Shown here: positions 23,401-37,359 of the stretch, in pieces
How the letters are laid out: each line of letters opens with the position of its first letter
Position numbering within the stretch: position 1 is the stretch's first letter
Source of the DNA: Litoditis marina
Lineage: Eukaryota > Nematoda > Chromadorea > Rhabditida > Rhabditidae
DNA: 64,000 bases
Direction: 5' to 3'
Assembly: GCA_964036275.1 (NCBI GenBank)
Contig: CAXIWQ010000486.1
Span: forward strand, 620,001 to 684,000
Made by a program: the position numbers and the translations under genes
The notes under the pieces: model-generated
Told to the model about the DNA's origin: nothing
The model's input: only the letters and a program-made list of their open reading frames with translations
Databases searched by the model: none

Positions 23401-24900
23401 AACGCGGTTATCGACTCTTTGGCTTGCAGTTACAGAAAAAAAAATAATACGGCTATCAAGTCTGTTGCTCCCAACTACAAAAACCTAATACGACTTTATG
23501 TTTTGTGGCGCACAGCCACAAAAGACAGATTAACGCGGTTGTTGACTCTTTGTTTTGCAGCTACAGAAAAAAGTTTATACGGCTATCAAGTATGTTGCTC
23601 CCAGCTAGAAAAACCCAATACAACTATCTATTCTGTGGCACACAGCCACAAAATACGAATAAACGCGGTTATCGACTCTTTGCCTTGCAGCTACAGAAAA
23701 AAAAGTTTATACGGCTATCAAGTATGTTGCTCCCAGCTAGGAAAACCCAATACAACTATCTATTCTGTGGTGCACAGCCACAAAAGACAAATTAACGCGG
23801 TTATTACCTCTTTGCCTTGCAGCTACGGAAAAAAGTTTATACGGCTATCAAGTCTGTTGCTCCCAGCTACAAAAACGTAATACGACTTCATATTCTGTGG
23901 CGCACAGCCACAAAAGACAAATTAACGCGGTTATTGACTCTTTGCCGTGCAGCTACAGAAAAAAGTTTATACGGCTATCAAGTATGTTGCTCCCAGCTAC
24001 AAAAACCTAATACGACTATCTATTCTGTGGCGCACAGCCACAAAATACGAATCAACGCGGTTATCGACTGTTTGCAGCTACAGAAAAAAGTTAATACGGC
24101 TATCAAGTCTTTTGCTCCCAGCTACAAAAACCTGATACGACAATCTATTCTGTGGCGTACAGCCACAAAATACGAATTAACGCGGTTATCGACTCTTTGC
24201 CTTGCAGCTACAGAGAGCATTTCATACGGGTATCTAATCTGTTGCTCCCAGCTACAAAAACCTAATACGACAATCTATTCTGTGGCGCACAGCCACAAAA
24301 TACGAATAAACGCGGTAATCGACTCGTTGGCTTGCAGTTACAGAGAAAAGTTCATACGGCTATCAAGTCTGTTGCTCCCAGCTACAAAGACCTAACACGA
24401 CTATATATTCTGTGGCGCACAGCCACAAAAGACGAATTAACGCGGTTATTGACTCTTTGCCTTGCAGCTACAGAAAAAAAATATACGGCTATCAAGTCTT
24501 TGCTCCCAAGAACAGTTCATACGGTTATCAAATCTGTTGCTCCCAGCTACAAAAACTCAATACGACTATCTCTTCTGTGGCGCACAGCCACGAAATACGA
24601 ATTAACGCGGCTATCGACTCTTTGGCTTGCAGCTACAGAAAAAAAAGTTTACACGGCTATCAGGTCTGTTGCTCCCAGCTACAAAAACCTAATACGACAA
24701 TCTATTCTGTGGCGCACAGCCAAAAAATACGAACTAACGCGGTTATCGACTCTTTGGCTTGCAGTTACAGAGAACAGTTCATACGGCTATCAAATCTGTT
24801 GCTGCCAGCTACAAAAACCTAATACGACTATCTATTCTGTGGCGCACAGCCACAAAATACGAATCAACGCGGTTATCGACTGTTTGCAGCTACAGAAAAA
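22800..24900 (+). repeat. 2-kb block duplicated at about 27,040-29,130 (offset 4,232)
   Basis: The variant order matches over about 2 kb at a constant offset of 4,232 bp. It runs from the aagcttatac monomer through the gattatctatt, gttttgtggcg and tttgttttgcag monomers into the agacctaacacg and 93-bp-deleted monomers. A few substitutions separate the copies; for example the cacagccaaaaaatacg spelling near 23,385 corresponds to cacagccacgaaatacg near 27,617. Confidence 0.82.
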
Positions 24901-25625
24901 AAGTTAATACGGCTATCAAGTCTTTTGCTCCCAGCTACAAAAACCTGATACGACAATCTATTCTGTGGCGTACAGCCACAAAATACGAATTAACGCGGTT
25001 ATCGACTCTTTGCCTTGCAGCTACAGAGAACATTTCATACGGATATCTAATCTGTTGCTCCCAGCTACAAAAACCTAATACGACAATCTATTCTGTGGCG
25101 CACAGCCACAAAATACGAATAAACGCGGTAATCGACTCGTTGGCTTGCAGTTACAGAGAAAAGTTCATACGGCTATCAAGTCTGTTTCTCCCAGCTACAA
25201 AGACCTAACACGACTATATATTCTGTGGCGCACAGCCACAAAAGACGAATTAACGCGGTTATTGACTCTTTGCCTTGCAGCTACAGAAAAAAAATATACG
25301 GCTATCAAGTCTTTGCTCCCAAGAACAGTTCACACGGTTATCAAATCTGTTGCTCCCAGCTACAAAAACTCAATACGACTATCTCTTCTGTGGCGCACAG
25401 CCACGAAATACGAATTAACGCGGCTATCGACTCTTTGGCTTGCAGCTACAGAAAAAAAGTTTACACGGCTATCAGGTCTGTTGCTCCCAGCTACAAAAAC
25501 CTAATACGACAATCTATTCTGTGGCGCACAGCCATAAAATACGAACTAACGCGGTTATCGACTCTTTGGCTTGCAGTTACAGAGAACAGTTCATACGGCT
25601 ATCAAATCTGTTGCTGCCAGCTACA
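24000..25625 (+). repeat. ~812-bp HOR, two tandem copies
   Basis: Two copies of a six-monomer-plus-remnant unit lie side by side. Markers such as gaatcaacgcgg (near 24,050 and 24,862) and tttgctcccaagaacag (near 24,500 and 25,312) are about 812 bp apart. The unit contains a 37-bp monomer remnant and a 6-bp deletion in the tgtttgcagctac monomer. It is the first appearance of the 810-bp HOR family. Confidence 0.85.
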
Positions 25626-28600
25626 AAAATTTAATACGACAATCTATTCTGTGGTGCACAACCACAAAGTACGAATTGACGCGGTTATTGACTTTGTGGC
25701 TTGCAGCTACAGAAAAAAAGCTTATACGGCTATCAAGTGTGTTGCTCACAGCTACAAGAACTTAATACGACTGAATATTCTGTGGCGCACAGCCACAAAA
25801 GACGAATTAACGCGGTTATTAAATCTTTGCCTTGCAGCTACAGAAAAAAAAGTTCATACGGCTATCAAGTCTGTTGCTCCCAGCTACAAGAAAGTAATAC
25901 GACTATCTATTCTGTGGCGCACAGCCACGAAATACGAATTTACGCGGTTATCGACTCTTTGACTTGCATTTACAGTAAACAGTTCATACGGCTATCAAAT
26001 CTGTTGCTCCCAGCTACAAAAACCTAATACGACAATCTATTCTGTGGCGCACAGCCACAAAATACGAATTAACGCGGTTATCGACTTTTTGCCTTGCAGC
26101 TACAGAGAACAGTTCATACGGCTATCAGGTCTGTTGCTCATGGCTACAAAAACCTAATACGACTTTATATTCTGTGGCGCACAGCCACAAAAGACAAATT
26201 AACGCGGTTATTGACTCTTTGCCTTGCAGCTACAGAAAAAAATTTATACGGCTATCAAATATGTTGCTCCCAGCTAGAAAAACCCAATACAACTATCTAT
26301 TCTGTGGCACACAGCCACAAAATACGAATTAACGCGGTTATCGACTTTTTGCCTTGCAGCTACAGAAAAAAGTTTATACGGCTATCAAGTCTGTTGCTCA
26401 TGGCTACAAAAACCTAATACGACTTTATATTCTGTGGCGCACAGCCACAAAAGACAAATTAACGCGGTTATTACCTCTTTGCCTTGCAGCTACAGAAAAA
26501 AATTCATACGGCTATCACGTCTGTTGCTCCCAGCTACAAAAACCTAATACGACTTTATATTCTGTGGCGCACAGCCACAAAAGACAAATTAACGCGGTTA
26601 TTGACTCTTTGCCGTGCAGCTACAGAAAAAAGTTTATACGGCTATCAAGTATGTTGCTCCCAGCTACAAAAACCTAATACGACTATCTATTCTGTGGCGC
26701 ACAGCCACAAAATAAGAATTAACGCGGTTATCGACTGTTTGCTTTGCAGCTACAGAAAAAAGTTAATACGGCTATCAAGTCGGTTGCTCCCAGCTACAAG
26801 AACTTAATACGACTATATATTCTGTGGCGCACAGCCACAAAAGACAAATTAACTCGGTTATTACCTCTTTGCCTTGCAGCTACGGAAAAAAAGTTTATAC
26901 GGCTATCAAGTCTGTTGCTCCCAGATACAAAAACGTAATACGACTTCATATTCTGTGGCGCACAGCCACAAAAGACAAATAAACGCGGTTATTAACTCTT
27001 TGCCGTGCAGCTACAGAAAAAAGTTTATACGGCTATCAAGTATGTTGCTCCCAGCTACAAAAACCTAATACGACAATCTATTCTGTGGTGCACAACCACA
27101 AAGTACTAATTAACGCGGTTATTGACTCTGTGGCTTGCAGCTACAGAAAAAAGCTTATACGGCTATCAAGTGTGTTGCTCACAGCTACAAGAACTTAATA
27201 CGACTATATATTCTGTGGCGCACAGCCACAAAAGACAAATTAACTCGGTTATTACCTCTTTGCCTTGCAGCTACGGAAAAAAAGTTTATACGGCTATCAA
27301 GTCTGTTGCTCCCAGATACAAAAACGTAATACGACTTCATATTCTGTGGCGCACAGCCACAAAAGACAAATAAACGCGGTTATTAACTCTTTGCCGTGCA
27401 GCTACAGAAAAAAGTTTATACGGCTATCAAGTATGTTGCTCCCAGCTACAAAAACCTAATACGACTATCTATTCTGTGGCGCACAGCCACAAAATACGAA
27501 TTAACGCGGTTATCGACTTTTTGCCTTGCAGCTACAGAAAAAAGTTTATACGGCTATCAAGTCTGTTGCTCCCAGCTACAAAAACCTAATACGATTATCT
27601 ATTCTGTGGCGCACAGCCACGAAATACGAATTAACGCGGTTATCGACTCTTCGGCTTGCAGTTACAGAAAAAAAAATAATACGGCTATCAAGTCTGTTGC
27701 TCCCAACTACAAAAACCTAATACGACTTTATGTTTTGTGGCGCACAGCCACAAAAGACAGATTAACGCGGTTATTGACTCTTTGTTTTGCAGCTACAGAA
27801 AAAAGTTTATACGGCTATCAAGTATGTTGCTCCCAGCTAGAAAAACCCAATACAACTATCTATTCTGTGGCACACAGCCACAAAATACGAATAAACGCGG
27901 TTATCGACTCTTTGCCTTGCAGCTACAGAAAAAAAAGTTTATACGGCTATCAAGTCTGTTGCTCCCAGCTAGAAAAACCCAATACAACTATCTATTCTGT
28001 GGTGCACAGCCACAAAAGACAAATTAACGCGGTTATTACCTCTTTGCCTTGCAGCTACGGAAAAAAGTTTATACGGCTATCAAGTCTGTTGCTCCCAGCT
28101 ACAAAAACGTAATACGACTTCATATTCTGTGGCGCACAGCCACAAAAGACAAATTAACGCGGTTATTGACTCTTTGCCGTGCAGCTACAGAAAAAAGTTT
28201 ATACGGCTATCAAGTATGTTGCTCCCAGCTACAAAAACCTAATACGACTATCTATTCTGTGGCGCACAGCCACAAAATACGAATCAACGCGGTTATCGAC
28301 TGTTTGCAGCTACAGAAAACAGTTAATACGGCTATCAAGTCTTTTGCTCCCAGCTACAAAAACCTGATACGACAATCTATTCTGTGGCGTACAGCCACAA
28401 AATACGAATTAACGCGGTTATCGACTCTTTGCCTTGCAGCTACAGAGAACATTTCATACGGCTATCTAATCTGTTGCTCCCAGCTACAAAAACCTAATAC
28501 GACAATCTATTCTGTGGCGCACAGCCACAAAATACGAATAAACGCGGTAATCGACTCGTTGGCTTGCAGTTACAGAGAAAAGTTCATACGGCTATCAAGT

Positions 28601-28930
28601 CTGTTGCTCCCAGCTACAAAGACCTAACACGACTATATATTCTGTGGCGCACAGCCACAAAAGACGAATTAACGCGGTTATTGACTCTTTGCCTTGCAGC
28701 TACAGAAAAAAAATATACGGCTATCAAGTCTTTGCTCCCAAGAACAGTTCATACGGTTATCAAATCTGTTGCTCCCAGCTACAAAAACTCAATACGACTA
28801 TCTCTTCTGTGGCGCACAGCCACGAAATACGAATTAACGCGGCTATCGACTCTTTGGCTTGCAGCTACAGAAAAAAAGTTTACACGGCTATCAGGTCTGT
28901 TGCTCCCAGCTACAAAAACCTAATACGACA
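25500..28930 (+). repeat. Superblock copy 1 (agaaagtaatacg-marked)
   Basis: This is a multi-kilobase block whose left part is marked by cagctacaagaaagtaatacg near 25,880. The marker recurs at about 33,290, 37,675 and 41,660, each time after the same tgtggtgcacaaccaca and aagcttatac monomers. From about 26.0 kb it continues through the 'tgctcatggctac', cacgtctgttgc, ataagaattaac and gtcggttgctccc monomers. The match to the 33-kb copy is at offsets of 7,409, 7,406, 7,145 and 7,012 bp as internal monomer gains and losses accumulate. Confidence 0.8.
26800..27450 (+). repeat. 391-bp (3-monomer) local tandem duplication
   Basis: The segment from the ctacaagaacttaatacg monomer through the cagatacaaaaacgtaatacg and ggttattaactctttgccg monomers occurs at about 26,800-27,060 and again 391 bp downstream. 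Sibling blocks at about 34.3, 39.1 and 42.7 kb carry it once, so this is a local gain. Confidence 0.8.
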
Positions 28931-30589
28931 ATCTATTCTGTGGCGCACAGCCAAAAAATACGAACTAACGCGGTTATCGACTCTTTGGCTTGCAGTTACA
29001 GAGAACAGTTCATACGGCTATCAAATCTGTTGCTGCCAGCTACAAAAACCTAATACGACTATCTATTCTGTGGCGCACAGCCACAAAATACGAATCAACG
29101 CGGTTATCGACTGTTTGCAGCTACAGAAAAAAGTTAATACGGCTATCAAGTCTTTTGCTCCCAGCTACAAAAACCTGATACGACAATCAATTCTGTGGCG
29201 TACAGCCACAAAATACGAATTAACGCGGTTATCGACTCTTTGCCTTGCAGCTACAGAGAACATTTCATACGGCTATCTAATCTGTTGCTCCCAGCTACAA
29301 AAACCTAATACGACAATCTATTCTGTGGCGCACAGCCACAAAATACGAATAAACGCGGTAATCGACTCGTTGGCTTGCAGTTACAGAGAAAAGTTCATAC
29401 GGTTATCAAATCTGTTGCTCCCAGCTACAAAAACTCAATACGACTATCTCTTCTGTGGCGCACAGCCACGAAATACGAATTAACGCGGCTATCGACTCTT
29501 TGGCTTGCAGCTACAGAAAAAAAGTTTACACGGCTATCAGGTCTGTTGCTCCCAGCTACAAAAACCTAATACGACTGTTTATCCTGTGGCGCACAGCCAC
29601 AAAAGACAGTTTAACGCGGTTATTGACTCTTTGCCTTCCAGCTACAGAAAAAAATTTATACGGCTATCAAGTCTGTTGCTCCCAGCTACAAAAACTTAAT
29701 ACGACTATCTTTTCTGTGGCGCACAGCCACAAAAGACAAATTAACGCGGTTATCGACTCATTGGCTTGCAGCTACGGAAAAAAGTTTATACGGCTATCAA
29801 GTCTGTTGCTCCCAGCTACAAAAACCTAATACGACTTTATATTATGTGGCGCACAGCCACAAAAGACAAATTAACGCGGTTATTACCTCTTTGCCTCGCA
29901 GCTACACAAAAAAGTTTATACGGCTATCAAGTCTGTTGCTCCCAGCTACAAAAACCTAATACGACTTTATATTCTGTGGCGCACAGCCACAAAAGACAAA
30001 TTAACGCGGTTATTGACTCTTTGCCGTGCAGCTACAGGAAAAAGTTTATACGGCTATCAAGTATGTTGCTCCCAGCTACAAAAACCTAATACGACTATCT
30101 ATTCTGTGGCGCACAGCCACAAAATACGAGTTAACGCGGTTATCGACTGTTTGCTTTGCAGCTACAGAAAAAAGTTAATACGGCTATCAAGTCTGTTGTT
30201 CCCAGCTACAAAAACCTGATACGACTATCTCTTCTGTGGCGCACAGCCACGAAATACGAATTAACGCGGCTATCGACTCTTTGGCTTGCAGCTACAGAAA
30301 AAAAGTTTACACGGCTATCAGGTCTGTTGCTCCCAGCTAGGAAAACCCAATACAACTATCTATTCTGTGGTGCACAGCCACAAAAGACAAATTAACGCGG
30401 TTATTACCTCTTTTCCTTGCAGCTACGGAAAAAAGTTTATACGGCTATCAAGTCTGTTGCTCCCAGCTACAAAAACGTAATACGACTTCATATTCTGTGG
30501 CGCACAGCCACAAAAGACAAATTAACGCGGTTATTGACTCTTTGCCGTGCAGCTACAGAAAAAAGTTTATACGGCTATCAAGTATGTTG

Positions 30590-33040
30590 CTCCCAGCTAC
30601 AAAAACCTAATACGACTATCTATTCTGTGGCGCACAGCCACAAAATACGAATCAACGCGGTTATCGACTGTTTGCAGCTACAGAAAAAAAGTTAATACGG
30701 CTATCAAGTCTTTTGCTCCCAGCTACAAAAACCTGATACGACAATCTATTCTGTGGCGTACAGCCACAAAATACGAATTAACGCGGTTATCGACTCTTTG
30801 CCTTGCAGCTACAGAGAGCATTTCATACGGCTATCTAATCTGTTGCTCCCAGCTACAAAAACCTAATACGACAATCTATTCTGTGGCGCACAGCCACAAA
30901 ATACGAATAAACGCGGTAATCGACTCGTTGGCTTGCAGTTACAGAGAAAAGTTCATACGGCTATCAAGTCTGTTGCTCCCAGCTACAAAGACCTAACACG
31001 ACTATATATTCTGTGGCGCACAGCCACAAAAGACGAATTAACGCGGTTATTGACTCTTTGCCTTGCAGCTACAGAAAAAAAATATACGGCTATCAAGTCT
31101 TTGCTCCCAAGAACAGTTCATACGGTTATCAAATCTGTTGCTCCCAGCTACAAAAACTCAATACGACTATCTCTTCTGTGGCGCACAGCCACGAAATACG
31201 AATTAACGCGGCTATCGACTCTTTGGCTTGCAGCTACAGAAAAAAAGTTTACACGGCTATCAGGTCTGTTGCTCCCAGCTACAAAAACCTAATACGACAA
31301 TCTATTCTGTGGCGCACAGCCAAAAAATACGAACTAACGCGGTTATCGACTCTTTGGCTTGCAGTTACAGAGAACAGTTCATACGGCTATCAAATCTGTT
31401 GCTGCTAGCTACAAAATCCTAATACGACTATCTATTCTGTGGCGCACAGCCACAAAATACGAATCAACGCGGTTATCGACTGTTTGCAGCTACAGAAAAA
31501 AGTTAATACGGCTATCAAGTCTTTTGCTCCAGCTACAAAAACCTGATACGACAATCTATTCTGTGGCGTACAGCCACAAAATACGAATTAACGCGGTTAT
31601 CGACTCTTTGCCTTGCAGCTACAGAGAACATTTCATACGGCTATCTAATCTGTTGCTCCCAGCTACAAAAACCTAATACGACAATCTATTCTGTGGCGCA
31701 CAGCCACAAAATACGAATAAACGCGGTAATCGACTCGTTGGCTTGCAGTTACAGAGAAAAGTTCATACGGCTATCAAGTCTGTTGCTCCCAGCTACAAAG
31801 ACCTAACACGACTATATATTCTGTGGCGCACAGCCACAAAAGACGAATTAACGCGGTTATTGACTATTTGCCTTGCAGCTACAGAAAAAAAATATACGGC
31901 TATCAAGTCTTTGCTCCCAAGAACAGTTCATACGGTTATCAAATCTGTTGCTCCCAGCTACAAAAACTCAATACGACTATCTCTTCTGTGGCGCACAGCC
32001 ACGAAATACGAATTAACGCGGCTATCGACTCTTTGGCTTGCAGCTACAGAAAAAAAGTTTACACGGCTATCAGGTCTGTTGCTCCCAGCTACAAAAACCT
32101 AATACGACAATCTATTCTGTGGCGCACAGCCAAAAAATACGAACTAACGCGGTTATCGACTCTTTGGCTTGCAGTTACAGAGAACAGTTCATACGGCTAT
32201 CAAATCTGTTGCTGCTAGCTACAAAATCCTAATACGACTATCTATTCTGTGGCGCACAGCCACAAAATACGAATCAACGCGGTTATCGACTGTTTGCAGC
32301 TACAGAAAAAAGTTAATACGGCTATCAAGTCTTTTGCTCCCAGCTACAAAAACCTGATACGACAATCTATTCTGTGGCGTACAGCCACAAAATACGAATT
32401 AACGCGGTTATCGACTCTTTGCCTTGCAGCTACAGAGAACATTTCATACGGCTATCTAATCTGTTGCTCCCAGCTACAAAAACCTAATACGACAATCTAT
32501 TCTGTGGCGCACAGCCACAAAATACGAATAAACGCGGTAATCGACTCGTTGGCTTGCAGTTACAGAGAAAAGTTCATACGGCTATCAAGTCTGTTGCTCC
32601 CAGCTACAAAGACCTAACACGACTATATATTCTGTGGCGCACAGCCACAAAAGACGAATTAACGCGGTTATTGACTATTTGCCTTGCAGCTACAGAAAAA
32701 AAATATACGGCTATCAAGTCTTTGCTCCCAAGAACAGTTCATACGGTTATCAAATCTGTTGCTCCCAGCTACAAAAACTCAATACGACTATCTCTTCTGT
32801 GGCGCACAGCCACGAAATACGAATTAACGCGGCTATCGACTCTTTGGCTTGCAGCTACAGAAAAAAAGTTTACACGGCTATCAGGTCTGTTGCTCCCAGC
32901 TACAAAAACCTAATACGACAATCTATTCTGTGGCGCACAGCCAAAAAATACGAACTAACGCGGTTATCGACTCTTTGGCTTGCAGTTACAGAGAACAGTT
33001 CATACGGCTATCAAATCTGTTGCTGCCAGCTACAAAAACT
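30590..33040 (+). repeat. 810-bp HOR, three tandem copies
   Basis: Three head-to-tail copies begin near 30,590, 31,400 and 32,211. Each contains, in order, gaatcaacgcgg, the 6-bp-deleted tgtttgcagctac, cgtacagccac, ggctatctaatctg, acgcggtaatcgactcg, agacctaacacg, the 93-bp-deleted monomer and a cacagccaaaaaatacg monomer. The length fits six monomers (780) plus a 37-bp remnant, minus a 6-bp deletion and about one base. The gctgctagctac/aaatcctaatacg change marks the copy 1/2 and 2/3 junctions. Confidence 0.9.
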
Positions 33041-35900
33041 TAATACGACAATCTATTCTGTGGTGCACAACCACAAAGTTCGAATTGACGCGGTTATTGA
33101 CTTTGTGGCTTGCAGCTACAGAAAAAAAGCTTATACGGCTATCAAGTGTGTTGCTCACAGCTACAAGAACTTAATACGACTGAATATTCTGTGGCGCACA
33201 GCCACAAAAGACGAATTAACGCGGTTATTAAATCTTTGCCTTGCAGCTACAGAAAAAAAGTTCATACGGCTATCAAGTCTGTTGCTCCCAGCTACAAGAA
33301 AGTAATACGACTATCTATTCTGTGGCGCACAGCCACGAAATACGAATTACGCGTTATCGACTCTTTGACTTGCATTTACAGTAAACAGTTCATACGGCTA
33401 TCAAATCTGTTGCTCCCAGCTACAAAAACCTAATACGACAATCTATTCTGTGGCGCACAGCCACAAAATACGAATTAACGCGGTTATCGACTTTTTGCCT
33501 TGCAGCTACAGAGAACAGTTCATACGGCTATCAGGTCTGTTGCTCATGGCTACAAAAACCTAATACGACTTTATATTCTGTGGCGCACAGCCACAAAAGA
33601 CAAATTAACGCGGTTATTGACTCTTTGCCTTGCAGCTACAGAAAAAAATTTATACGGGTATCAAATATGTTGCTCCCAGCTAGAAAAACCCAATACAACT
33701 ATCTATTCTGTGGCACACAGCCACAAAATACGAATTAACGCGGTTATCGACTTTTTGCCTTGCAGCTACAGAAAAAAGTTTATACGGCTATCAAGTCTGT
33801 TGCTCATGGCTACAAAAACCTAATACGACTTTATATTCTGTGGCGCACAGCCACAAAAGACAAATTAACGCGGTTATTACCTCTTTGCCTTGCAGCTACA
33901 GAAAAAAATTCATACGGCTATCACGTCTGTTGCTCCCAGCTACAAAAACCTAATACGACTTTATATTCTGTGGCGCACAGCCACAAAAGACAAATTAACG
34001 CGGTTATTGACTCTTTGCCGTGCAGCTACAGAAAAAAGTTTATACGGCTATCAAGTATGTTGCTCCCAGCTACAAAAACCTAATACGACTATCTATTCTG
34101 TGGCGCACAGCCACAAAATAAGAATTAACGCGGTTATCGACTGTTTGCTTTGCAGCTACAGAAAAAAGTTAATACGGCTATCAAGTCGGTTGCTCCCAGC
34201 TACAAAAACCTAATACGACAATCTATTCTGTGGTGCACAACCACAAAGTACTAATTAACGCGGTTATTGACTCTGTGGCTTGCAGCTACAGAAAAAAGCT
34301 TATACGGCTATCAAGTGTGTTGCTTACAGCTACAAGAACTTAATACGACTATATATTCTGTGGCGCACAGCCACAAAAGACAAATTAACTCGGTTATTAC
34401 CTCTTTGCCTTGCAGCTACGGAAAAAAAGTTTATACGGCTATCAAGTCTGTTGCTCCCAGATACAAAAACGTAATACGACTTCATATTCTGTGGCGCACA
34501 GCCACAAAAGACAAATAAACGCGGTTATTAACTCTTTGCCGTGCAGCTACAGAAAAAAGTTTATACGGCTATCAAGTATGTTGCTCCCAGCTACAAAAAC
34601 CTAATACGACTATCTATTCTGTGGCGCACAGCCACAAATACGAATTAACGCGGTTATCGACTTTTTGCCTTGCAGCTACAGAAAAAAGTTTATACGGCTA
34701 TCAAGTCTGTTGCTCCCAGCTACAAAAACCTAATACGATTATCTATTCTGTGGCGCACAGCCACGAAATACGAATTAACGCGGTTATCGACTCTTCGGCT
34801 TGCAGTTACAGAAAAAAAAATAATACGGCTATCAAGTCTGTTGCTCCCAGCTACAAAAACCTAATACGATTATCTATTCTGTGGCGCACAGCCACGAAAT
34901 ACGAATTAACGCGGTTATTGACTCTTTGTTTTGCAGCTACAGAAAAAAGTTTATACGGCTATCAAGTATGTTGCTCCCAGCTAGAAAAACCCAATACAAC
35001 TATCTATTCTGTGGTGCACAGCCACAAAAGACAAATTAACGCGGTTATTACCTCTTTGCCTTGCAGCTACGGAAAAAAGTTTATACGGCTATCAAGTCTG
35101 TTGCTCCCAGCTACAAAAACGTAATACGACTTCATATTCTGTGGCGCACAGCCACAAAAGACAAATTAACGCGGTTATTGACTCTTTGCCGTGCAGCTAC
35201 AGAAAAAAGTTTATACGGCTATCAAGTATGTTGCTCCCAGCTACAAAAACCTAATACGACTATCTATTCTGTGGCGCACAGCCACAAAATACGAATCAAC
35301 GCGGTTATCGACTGTTTGCAGCTACAGAAAAAAGTTAATACGGCTATCAAGTCTTTTGCTCCCAGCTACAAAAACCTGATACGACAATCTATTCTGTGGC
35401 GTACAGCCACAAAATACGAATTAACGCGGTTATCGACTCTTTGCCTTGCAGCTACAGAGAACATTTCATACGGCTATCTAATCTGTTGCTCACAGCTACA
35501 AAAACCTAATACGACAATCTATTCTGTGGCGCACAGCCACAAAATACGAATAAACGCGGTAATCGACTCGTTGGCTTGCAGTTACAGAGAAAAGTTCATA
35601 CGGCTATCAAGTCTGTTGCTCCCAGCTACAAAGACCTAACACGACTATATATTCTGTGGCGCACAGCCACAAAAGACGAATTAACGCGGTTATTGACTCT
35701 TTGCCTTGCAGCTACAGAAAAAAAATATACGGCTATCAAGTCTTTGCTCCCAAGAACAGTTCATACGGTTATCAAATCTGTTGCTCCCAGCTACAAAAAC
35801 TCAATACGACTATCTCTTCTGTGGCGCACAGCCACGAAATACGAATTAACGCGGCTATCGACTCTTTGGCTTGCAGCTACAGAAAAAAAGTTTACACGGC
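32980..35900 (+). repeat. Superblock copy 2
   Basis: This block matches about 41,340-44,300 at offsets of 8,362-8,366 bp, and its part from about 33,640 to 36,050 matches about 38,420-40,830 at 4,780-4,783 bp. A 2-bp loss near 33,350 (gaattacgcgttatcg for gaatttacgcggttatcg) is private to this copy. The gatacaaaaacgtaatacg and ataagaattaac monomers are shared with the other copies. Confidence 0.85.
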
Positions 35901-37359
35901 TATCAGGTCTGTTGCTCCCAGCTACAAAAACCTAATACGACAATCTATTCTGTGGCGCACAGCCAAAAAATACGAACTAAAGAGGTTATCGACTCTTTGG
36001 CTTGCAGTTACAGAGAACAGTTCATACGGCTATCAAATCTGTTGCTGCCAGCTACAAAACCTAATACGACTATCTATTCTGTGGCGCACAGCCACAAAAT
36101 ACGAATAAACACGGTAATCGACTCGTTGCTTGCAGTTACAGAGAAAAGTTCATACGGCTATCAAGTCTGTTGCTCCCAGCTACAAAGACCTAACACGACT
36201 ATATATTCTGTGGCGCACAGCCACAAAAGACGAATTAACGCGGTTATTGACTCTTTGCCTTGCAGCTACAGAAAAAAATATACGGCTATCAAGTCTTTGC
36301 TCCCAAGAACAGTTCATACGGTTATCAAATCTGTTGCTCCCAGCTACAAAAACTCAATACGACTATCTCTTCTGTGGCGCACAGCCACGAAATACGAATT
36401 AACGCGGCTATCGACTCTTTGGCTTGCAGCTACAGAAAAAAAGTTTACACGGCTATCAGGTCTGTTGCTCCCAGCTACAAAAACCTAATACGACAATCTA
36501 TTCTGTGGCGCACAGCCAAAAAATACGAACTAACGCGGTTATCGACTCTTTGGCTTGCAGTTACAGAGAACAGTTCATACGGCTATCAAATCTGTTGCTG
36601 CTAGCTACAAAATCCTAATACGACTATCTATTCTGTGGCGCACAGCCACAAAATACGAATCAACGCGGTTATCGACTGTTTGCAGCTACAGAAAAAAGTT
36701 AATACGGCTATCAAGTCTTTTGCTCCCAGCTACAAAAACCTGATACGACAATCTATTCTGTGGCGTACAGCCACAAAATACGAATTAACGCGGTTATCGA
36801 CTCTTTGCCTTGCAGCTACAGAGAACATTTCATACGGCTATCTAATCTGTTGCTCCCAGCTACAAAAACCTAATACGACAATCTATTCTGTGGCGCACAG
36901 CCACAAAATACGAATAAACGCGGTAATCGACTCGTTGGCTTGCAGTTACAGAGAAAAGTTCATACGGCTATCAAGTCTGTTGCTCCCAGCTACAAAGACC
37001 TAACACGACTATATATTCTGTGGCGCACAGCCACAAAAGACGAATTAACGCGGTTATTGACTATTTGCCTTGCAGCTACAGAAAAAAAATATACGGCTAT
37101 CAAGTCTTTTCTCCCAAGAACAGTTCATACGGTTATCAAATCTGTTGCTCCCAGCTACAAAAACTCAATACGACTATCTCTTCTGTGGCGCACAGCCACG
37201 AAATACGAATTAACGCGGCTATCGACTCTTTGGCTTGCAGCTACAGAAAAAAAGTTTACACGGCTATCAGGTCTGTTGCTCCCAGCTACAAAAACCTAAT
37301 ACGACAATCTATTCTGTGGCGCACAGCCAAAAAATACGAACTAACGCGGTTATCGACTC